From CAZUQH01 sp964622465 (GTDB lineage Bacteria; CG03; CAZUQH01), in NCBI GenBank assembly GCA_964622465.1, contig CAZUQH010000022.1, positions 1-21,230 of the forward strand: a DNA stretch of 21,230 nucleotides. The letters are read 5' to 3'. Below the pieces are notes generated by a model that had not been told where the DNA came from, did not search any database, and saw nothing but the letters and a program-made list of their open reading frames with translations. Shown piece by piece: positions 17,014 to 21,230 of this stretch (its first letter is position 1; every line of letters starts with the position of its first letter). Both the position numbers and the translations under genes were made by a program.

Positions 17014-17982
17014 ATGATGAAAACTGAAGAAATAAGAGTAGAAGATTTAAATGCTCAGGAATTTGTAGAGGAAAAAATAAAGGAAATCTCCTCTGTTGTC
17101 GGCGATGGAATATCTATTAATGCATTGTCAGGTGGCGTCGATTCTTCGACTGTTACTATGTTAGGACATAAGGCATTGGGCGAGCGGCTCAAGACATATT
17201 TTATTGAAAATGGTATTATGAGACAGGACGAACCACGAAGAATAGTTTCTTTATTCAAAGAATTAGGCGTACCTGTAGAGGTAATCGATGCCAGAAAGCA
17301 GTTCTTTGATGCACTAAAGGGTATAACGGACCCTGAAGAGAAGAGAGAAGCCATTACTCAGACATTCTATAAAGATGTTTTTGGCCAGCTTGTGAAAGAC
17401 AGTGGTGCAAGATATCTTCTTCAAGGTACAATTTACACAGACATAGAAGAAACGGTTGCAGGGATTAAAAGACAACACAACATTCTTGAACAAATTGGAA
17501 TCGATACACAGAAAACATACGGATATAAGGTCGTAGAACCTTTAATACAACTTAGAAAATCAGGAGTAAGAAAAGTAGCGAAAGTCCTGGGGTTACCGGA
17601 AGAAATATACAACAGACCGCCATTTCCGGGGCCTGCTCTGGCAGCACGCGTAATAGGAGAGGTTATACCGGAGAAGGTCGAAATTGTAAGAGCTGCAACG
17701 AAAATTGTTGAAGAGGAATTGTCCGATACAGGGGCATTTCAGTATCTTGCTATTTTACATGAAGACAAAGTTACAGGAATCAGGGACGGGAAAAGAGAAT
17801 TTGGTTTTCAAATAGAAATCCGGTGCTGGGATAGTAAAGATGCAACGACCGCATCACCAACACGGCTTACTTACGATACTCTGGACAAACTGTCAGGCAG
17901 GATAACGACAGAAGTGCCGGGTGTCGTAAGCGTTACCTATAACGTAACCAAAAAGCCGCCTTCCGCCATGGAAGCTGTTTAG
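17014..17982 (+). CDS. guaA: GMP synthetase ATP-pyrophosphatase subunit, no glutaminase domain
   Basis: This enzyme converts XMP to GMP. The ATP pyrophosphatase P-loop LSGGVDSST is at 38-46, followed by the GuaA blocks ITDPEEKREAI, LLQGTIYTDIEETV and PPFPGPALAARVIGEV, and a C-terminal dimerisation domain ending VTKKPPSAMEAV. At 322 aa it lacks the roughly 190-residue N-terminal class I glutaminase domain of ordinary bacterial GuaA. It resembles the archaeal two-subunit type, whose glutaminase is encoded separately, but no such gene is present in the window. A GGAGG at 17005-17009 is 4 nt from the ATG at 17014 and 7 nt from a second ATG at 17017, so the real start may be 17017. It is cytoplasmic. 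By itself it should use ammonia. Confidence 0.92.
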   Translation: MMKTEEIRVEDLNAQEFVEEKIKEISSVVGDGISINALSGGVDSSTVTMLGHKALGERLKTYFIENGIMRQDEPRRIVSLFKELGVPVEVIDARKQFFDALKGITDPEEKREAITQTFYKDVFGQLVKDSGARYLLQGTIYTDIEETVAGIKRQHNILEQIGIDTQKTYGYKVVEPLIQLRKSGVRKVAKVLGLPEEIYNRPPFPGPALAARVIGEVIPEKVEIVRAATKIVEEELSDTGAFQYLAILHEDKVTGIRDGKREFGFQIEIRCWDSKDATTASPTRLTYDTLDKLSGRITTEVPGVVSVTYNVTKKPPSAMEAV

Positions 17983-18013
17983 TACCTTTGAAGAAACTCA
18001 ACGTCTATAAATA

Positions 18014-19042
18014 ATGGATATTATTATACATAATCTAGAACACGGCTTAACGATTACCGTCTTTGTCTTTGTGATGATGATGTTTATTGACTATCTCAAT
18101 GTTTGGACAAAGGGGAAAATGAGCAAAGCCGTAAAAGGCGGGTTATTCAGGCAGTATGTCCTGACTTCGTTTTTAGGAGCAACGCCGGGGTGTTTGGGTG
18201 CGTTCACGGTTGTATCTTTTTACGTCCGCGGACTTGTCTCTTTCGGTGCGGTTGTAGGTACAATGATTGCTACATCGGGCGATGGGTCATTTGTTATGCT
18301 GGCAATGTTTCCCGGCAAGGCCTTAATTTTATTCGGCATTTTATTTATTTTGGGTATAATTTCCGCTTACATTACGGATAAACTGGTGCCACTTTTAAAA
18401 ATAAAACCGTGTCAAGAGTGTCAGTTCTCCGGTATCCATCCTCAGGATGAATGCCGCTGTCTTAATTTTAAAGAGATATTCGGATACATAAAAAAGATGT
18501 CTCTTGCCAGGTTCCTGCTTCTGGTGCTTTTGCTGGGAGCTCTTTTAGGTTTTATTTCAGGCGCCATCGGACCTGCTATCTGGGATTGGAAACGGATTAC
18601 TTTTGTTTTACTTCTTTCGTTAGCTTCTTTTATAGTCATTACGGTTCCTGACCATTATTTAGAAGAACATATCTGGAAGCATATTGCAAAAAGACACTTA
18701 TGGAGAATTTTTTTGTGGAGCTTTAGTGCACTCATTATAGTAGATATCGGATTGAAATTCTGGAACCTGGAAGCTTTTGTCCGGGGACATATGCTCTGGG
18801 TGCTTTTGATTGCAAGTTTAGTAGGGATAATTCCTGAATCCGGACCTCATCTTATATTTGTAATGATGTTTGCCCAGGGACTGGTGCCTTTTTCCGTGCT
18901 TTTAACAAGCTCCATTGTTCAAGACGGCCACGGGATGCTTCCGCTTCTATCTTATACGATAAAGGATTCTTTATTAATAAAGCTATTTAATCTATTGATT
19001 GGATTAGGGATAGGTGCTGTATTATATTCCATTGGATTATAA
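18014..19042 (+). CDS. ArsP_2-type 10-TM putative manganese/heavy-metal exporter
   Basis: This integral membrane protein of 342 aa has about ten hydrophobic segments in two halves. The repeated half-motifs, FLGATPGCLGAFTVVSFYV near residues 53-71 and LVGIIPESGPHLIFV near the C-terminus, fit the family annotated as putative 10TM heavy-metal exporter or putative manganese transporter (ArsP_2). The hydrophilic central loop is Cys-rich: C133, C136, C147 and C149 around HPQDE, a plausible metal-sensing or metal-relay site. It starts 31 nt after guaA without a clear Shine-Dalgarno and is probably the last gene of the nucleotide operon. The substrate is not shown by the sequence. Manganese is the most likely from family annotation, and other divalent metals are possible. 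Confidence 0.75.
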   Translation: MDIIIHNLEHGLTITVFVFVMMMFIDYLNVWTKGKMSKAVKGGLFRQYVLTSFLGATPGCLGAFTVVSFYVRGLVSFGAVVGTMIATSGDGSFVMLAMFPGKALILFGILFILGIISAYITDKLVPLLKIKPCQECQFSGIHPQDECRCLNFKEIFGYIKKMSLARFLLLVLLLGALLGFISGAIGPAIWDWKRITFVLLLSLASFIVITVPDHYLEEHIWKHIAKRHLWRIFLWSFSALIIVDIGLKFWNLEAFVRGHMLWVLLIASLVGIIPESGPHLIFVMMFAQGLVPFSVLLTSSIVQDGHGMLPLLSYTIKDSLLIKLFNLLIGLGIGAVLYSIGL

Positions 19043-19060
19043 AAAAGTGAAATCACAGAT

Positions 19061-19147
19061 ATGCTTGATAAAAAAATCTTGCGTCAATTACCCGGCAAAG
19101 GCCGCAGCGTCCATTATGATTTAGTTTGGCCGCAGGTTCATAAATAA
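19061..19147 (+). pseudogene. Possible C-terminal remnant of a lost gene
   Basis: A 28-codon open frame begins at ATG 19061, contains RQLPGKGRSVHYDLVW, and ends with a TAA that overlaps the next ATG (TAATG). The GKGRSVHY segment resembles the wing of winged-helix domains found at the C-terminus of some accessory regulators (similarity by eye only). It could be the tail of a gene once upstream of the phospholipase D-like gene and lost in a rearrangement, or simply chance. No in-frame coding extension is possible upstream because a TAA occurs near 19039. Confidence 0.3.
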
Positions 19148-20277
19148 TGACCCAAACCAAAAAATTCCTTTTATCCTGCCTCATAATTACCCTGTTCTTC
19201 AGTTTGTTCTTCTTTATCTCTCCTTTATACGCCCAATCTGACTTCTATCCAGCCAAAGTAAAAGATATCTCTGATAGAACCTATGAGAGAGCGGTTATTG
19301 ACCTATTGGATAATGCCAAAGAGTCTATCGTTATGTCTATGTATATTATAAGGCCCCTGGAGAACGATCCTGTCAGCTTATTGGTCGGGGACTTAAAAGA
19401 GGCGCTAGCCAGAGGGGTCACTGTAGAGGTATACCACAATTCAAAATTTGATTATATCTGGGGAGAACCGTTTGATCTAAAAAATGCTTTCAAAGACTTA
19501 AAGGAAAAAGGGGCCAAAATATACATCGCCAAATTTGATCGCCGGCTGCATGATAAATTAATTATAGTTGATAACCGTTATGTGGTTGAAGGAAGCATGA
19601 ACTGGACAGTATCGGCTATAAAAAATAACTTCGAGTCAGCTGTTATAATAGATTGCCCGGAGTTGGCCAAAGACAAGCTTATACGACTAAGACGTATTCC
19701 TTTAATGGACAAAAAAAAGCTTGATAGAGGCAAGAGGGCTGAAGTACTGCCGGATTTAATTTCCCTGAAGATTAGTCTATTAGAAGACGAAAATCTATTT
19801 CCTTATATGGTAACCAACCGCGATTATCAGGCTATGGATATGTATCTATTACTGGTGGCTGAAGCTACCAGATGGGAACCCGGAGGATTCTTTCTATCTT
19901 TAGAAGCTATAGGGCATGATTTAGGTATGCCTGATAGCTGGAGTGATACAGCCATAAGAAGACAGGTAATAAGAACATTAAAAAAATTACAGGATAAATA
20001 TAACCTTATAGAAGCTGATTTTATGCATGGAAAAGACGCTTGGATAGAAATTGTTGACCTTAAAGGAGATAGCTTTAAGATAAAAAGACAATTCTTTGAG
20101 CCGGAATCCCTTATGGCTAAAAGTGGCCCGGCTAAGTTTGTTTTCCTTATAAAAACACTGCTTGAGGGACAGGGTACATCCATAGATTCTTTTATGAGAA
20201 AAGACCTATACAAGCGTTTTCATACAATTAAAGAGACATTCTTAAAAGGTCTTAGAGAGATAGAAAAAGGGGAGTAG
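19147..20277 (+). CDS. Exported single-HKD phospholipase D-like protein
   Basis: This 376-aa protein begins with a signal peptide: charged TKK, hydrophobic core 8-26, and a likely cut after SPLYA (residue 29). Next is one phospholipase D-type catalytic motif, H135-x-K137-x4-D142-x6-GSMN152, within HDKLIIVD ... EGSMNW. Single-motif PLD proteins usually act as dimers and include nucleases such as Nuc as well as lipases. The preceding DNAKESIVMSMYII and ALARGVTVEVYHNSK segments match the PLD fold. After the catalytic domain, about residues 225-300 look helical and winged-helix-like (RRQVIRTLKKLQDKYNLIEA). The start overlaps the stop of a small upstream frame and lacks a good Shine-Dalgarno. The substrate, phosphodiester in lipid or DNA, is undetermined. 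Its neighbours suggest an accessory or defence context. Confidence 0.78.
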   Translation: MTQTKKFLLSCLIITLFFSLFFFISPLYAQSDFYPAKVKDISDRTYERAVIDLLDNAKESIVMSMYIIRPLENDPVSLLVGDLKEALARGVTVEVYHNSKFDYIWGEPFDLKNAFKDLKEKGAKIYIAKFDRRLHDKLIIVDNRYVVEGSMNWTVSAIKNNFESAVIIDCPELAKDKLIRLRRIPLMDKKKLDRGKRAEVLPDLISLKISLLEDENLFPYMVTNRDYQAMDMYLLLVAEATRWEPGGFFLSLEAIGHDLGMPDSWSDTAIRRQVIRTLKKLQDKYNLIEADFMHGKDAWIEIVDLKGDSFKIKRQFFEPESLMAKSGPAKFVFLIKTLLEGQGTSIDSFMRKDLYKRFHTIKETFLKGLREIEKGE

Positions 20278-20348
20278 GGAAGAGAAATCTATCCTGTCCA
20301 CGCGCCTGAAATTTCTGCAATCTCCACCCACCCAGCAGTCACAGTCGG

Positions 20349-20374
20349 GCGGTTTCAGCCCTTTGGGCTTCCGC
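20349..20374. terminator. GC-rich hairpin after the phospholipase D-like gene
   Basis: AGCCC-TTT-GGGCT (20357-20369) forms a tight 5-bp stem, extended beyond an asymmetric internal loop by GCGG (20349-20352) with CCGC (20371-20374). No run of T follows immediately, so it is at best an imperfect terminator for the upstream gene. It lies in a locally GC-richer stretch unlike the flanking genes. Confidence 0.3.
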
Positions 20375-20405
20375 AGTGCCCTTTGTGTGCCTACGTTAAA
20401 AATCA

Positions 20406-20434
20406 TTGACATAGTCGTATAAATTGTGTATACT
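20406..20434 (+). promoter_or_regulatory. Strong sigma70-type promoter of abiEi-abiEii
   Basis: The consensus -35 TTGACA is at 20406-20411, followed by a 17-nt spacer and -10 TATACT at 20429-20434. It drives the AbiE pair, whose first ATG is 36 nt after the -10. GGGGGAT just before that ATG serves as ribosome site. Confidence 0.75.
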
Positions 20435-20447
20435 TGTTAACAAGTAT
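20430..20447. promoter_or_regulatory. 18-bp perfect palindrome, likely AbiEi operator
   Basis: Positions 20430-20447 read ATACTTGTT followed by its exact reverse complement AACAAGTAT. The palindrome overlaps most of the -10 and the expected transcription start, so a bound protein would block RNA polymerase. AbiEi antitoxins characterised elsewhere repress their own promoter by binding inverted repeats, which makes AbiEi the natural ligand. I saw no second full copy upstream. Confidence 0.65.
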
Positions 20448-20470
20448 TAAGAAATTATACGGGGGATTAA

Positions 20471-21073
20471 ATGCAAGCACGAACACAGGAACTTATGAGT
20501 TTTTTTCAGAGTCATGGCGGGGTGGCACGGTTTTCTGCTATTCTAAAGGTTGGATTTCATCCCGATTCGCTCAGTGCTCTTGAAAAAGAGGGGAAGGTTG
20601 AAAAGATTGCCCGGGGTCTTTATCGCATAACTAATTATACTCCAGGTTCTCACCCCGATCTTGTTATTGCATCGCTTCAGGCTCCGAAGGGCGTTATTTG
20701 CCTTCTTTCCGCCCTTTCTTTTTATGAAGCAACAAATGAAATTCCTAAGTACGTGGACATAGCTATTCCACAAGGTACGCACGCCAATAGAATTAAATAC
20801 CCACCAGTCAAATTTTACCGCTTTGCACCCAAAGCATGGAAAACAGGAATTGAAAAACATGAAGTTGAAAGTCATCAGATCAAAGTTTATAGTCTTGCTA
20901 AGACGATCGCCGATTGCTTTAAATTCCGCAATAGAATAGGTGTGGATATAGCCAGAGATGCCCTCAGAGTTGCTATTACAGAAAAAGGCATAAAACCAAA
21001 AGAAATTATGGAATACGCTAAAATTTGTCGTATAGATAAAATTATTAAACCAATATTGGAAACCATGTTATGA
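20471..21073 (+). CDS. abiEi: AbiEi-type antitoxin / autorepressor (type IV toxin-antitoxin)
   Basis: This 200-aa protein is of the AbiEi family, often annotated as a viral-defence transcriptional regulator. The N-terminal 55 or so residues form a winged helix-turn-helix (FFQSHGGVARFSAILKVGF ... LEKEGKVEKIARGLYRI). The C-terminal part has the family blocks ICLLSALSFYEA, KYVDIAIPQG and IKVYSLAKTIADCFKFRNR. In characterised systems AbiEi represses its own operon and counters the AbiEii nucleotidyltransferase without binding it directly. The gene has its own promoter with an overlapping palindrome, and its stop overlaps the toxin ATG by 3 nt (TTATGA), the usual coupling. It is cytoplasmic. It probably arrived by transfer as part of an accessory region. 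Confidence 0.88.
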   Translation: MQARTQELMSFFQSHGGVARFSAILKVGFHPDSLSALEKEGKVEKIARGLYRITNYTPGSHPDLVIASLQAPKGVICLLSALSFYEATNEIPKYVDIAIPQGTHANRIKYPPVKFYRFAPKAWKTGIEKHEVESHQIKVYSLAKTIADCFKFRNRIGVDIARDALRVAITEKGIKPKEIMEYAKICRIDKIIKPILETML

Positions 21074-21230
21074 GAAGGGATGTTAAAAATATACAAGCCT
21101 CGGTTCGGGCTCAACTTCAAAATAAAGCAAAAGAGACCGACCGTCCTTTTGCTGAGGTTCTGCAGTATTATGGGATGGAAAGATTTCTTTATAGGTTTAG
21201 CCGTTCCGAATATGCGGATAAATTTATTCT
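21070..21230 (+). CDS. abiEii: AbiEii-type nucleotidyltransferase toxin, N-terminal fragment (cut by window end)
   Basis: The ATG at 21070 overlaps the abiEi stop, and 53 residues are visible before the window ends. The sequence contains SVRAQLQNKAKETDRPFAEV and QYYGMERFLYRFSRS, which is the typical N-terminus of AbiEii/AbiGII nucleotidyltransferase proteins. The catalytic GSxxD-type nucleotidyltransferase motif should lie just downstream and is not in the window, so activity cannot be judged. Characterised relatives halt growth by modifying tRNA or binding GTP, giving abortive infection against phage. Confidence 0.82.
   Translation, partial: MRRDVKNIQASVRAQLQNKAKETDRPFAEVLQYYGMERFLYRFSRSEYADKFI

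Noticed and set aside
1..21230. CRISPR arrays, tRNA or rRNA genes, insertion sequences
   Set aside because: I saw no regularly spaced repeats, cloverleaf-like tRNA sequence, rRNA segments or transposase reading frames anywhere in the window.

Overview
The window is about 21.2 kb of bacterial chromosome from what looks like a strictly anaerobic, hydrogen-metabolising organism. The sequence shows a six-gene [FeFe]-hydrogenase locus, oxygen-sensitive Fe-S enzymes throughout, Shine-Dalgarno sites of the GGAGG type, and sigma70-like promoters. A 100-N assembly gap suggests a metagenome or draft scaffold. I cannot place the phylum from sequence alone. The mix (NADH-type trimeric hydrogenase, DUF1846, an archaeal-style single-domain GMP synthetase, a PurF variant) fits a fermentative or syntrophic Clostridia-like or candidate-phylum anaerobe.

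Layout. (1) 75-7285: hydC-hydB-hydA-hydG-hydE-hydF, all on the + strand with tiny gaps or overlaps. It encodes the three hydrogenase subunits and all three H-cluster maturases. (2) 7342-9472: a DksA/TraR-type zinc-finger regulator with its own promoter, then a CBS-pair protein overlapping a CPA-type cation/proton antiporter whose 3' end runs into the gap. (3) 9657-19042: a tight run of purF-like, carA, carB, a DUF1846 protein, a glutaminase-less guaA, and a 10-TM metal (Mn-type) exporter. (4) 19043-21230: accessory DNA. It holds an ORF remnant, a secreted single-HKD phospholipase D-like protein, and a type IV toxin-antitoxin/abortive-infection pair AbiEi-AbiEii (toxin cut by the window end) with a strong promoter overlapped by a perfect 18-bp palindrome.

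The most striking observation is in region 3. All three ammonia-using nucleotide enzymes encoded together have lost glutamine hydrolysis, each by a different route. The PurF-like protein has Ser where the Ntn catalytic Cys should be and lacks the other glutaminase motifs. CarA has lost the whole Cys-His-Glu triad (GICLGHQ becomes GISTGHE; GHPEASPG becomes YYPASPG). GuaA has no glutaminase domain at all. This implies a nucleotide-nitrogen economy that runs on free ammonia, or on an ammonia source supplied in trans, with the uncharacterised DUF1846 protein and a metal exporter embedded in the same operon. A second unexpected feature is a repositioned cysteine in the C-terminal cluster motif of HydG (CX5CX19C instead of the usual CX2CX22C).
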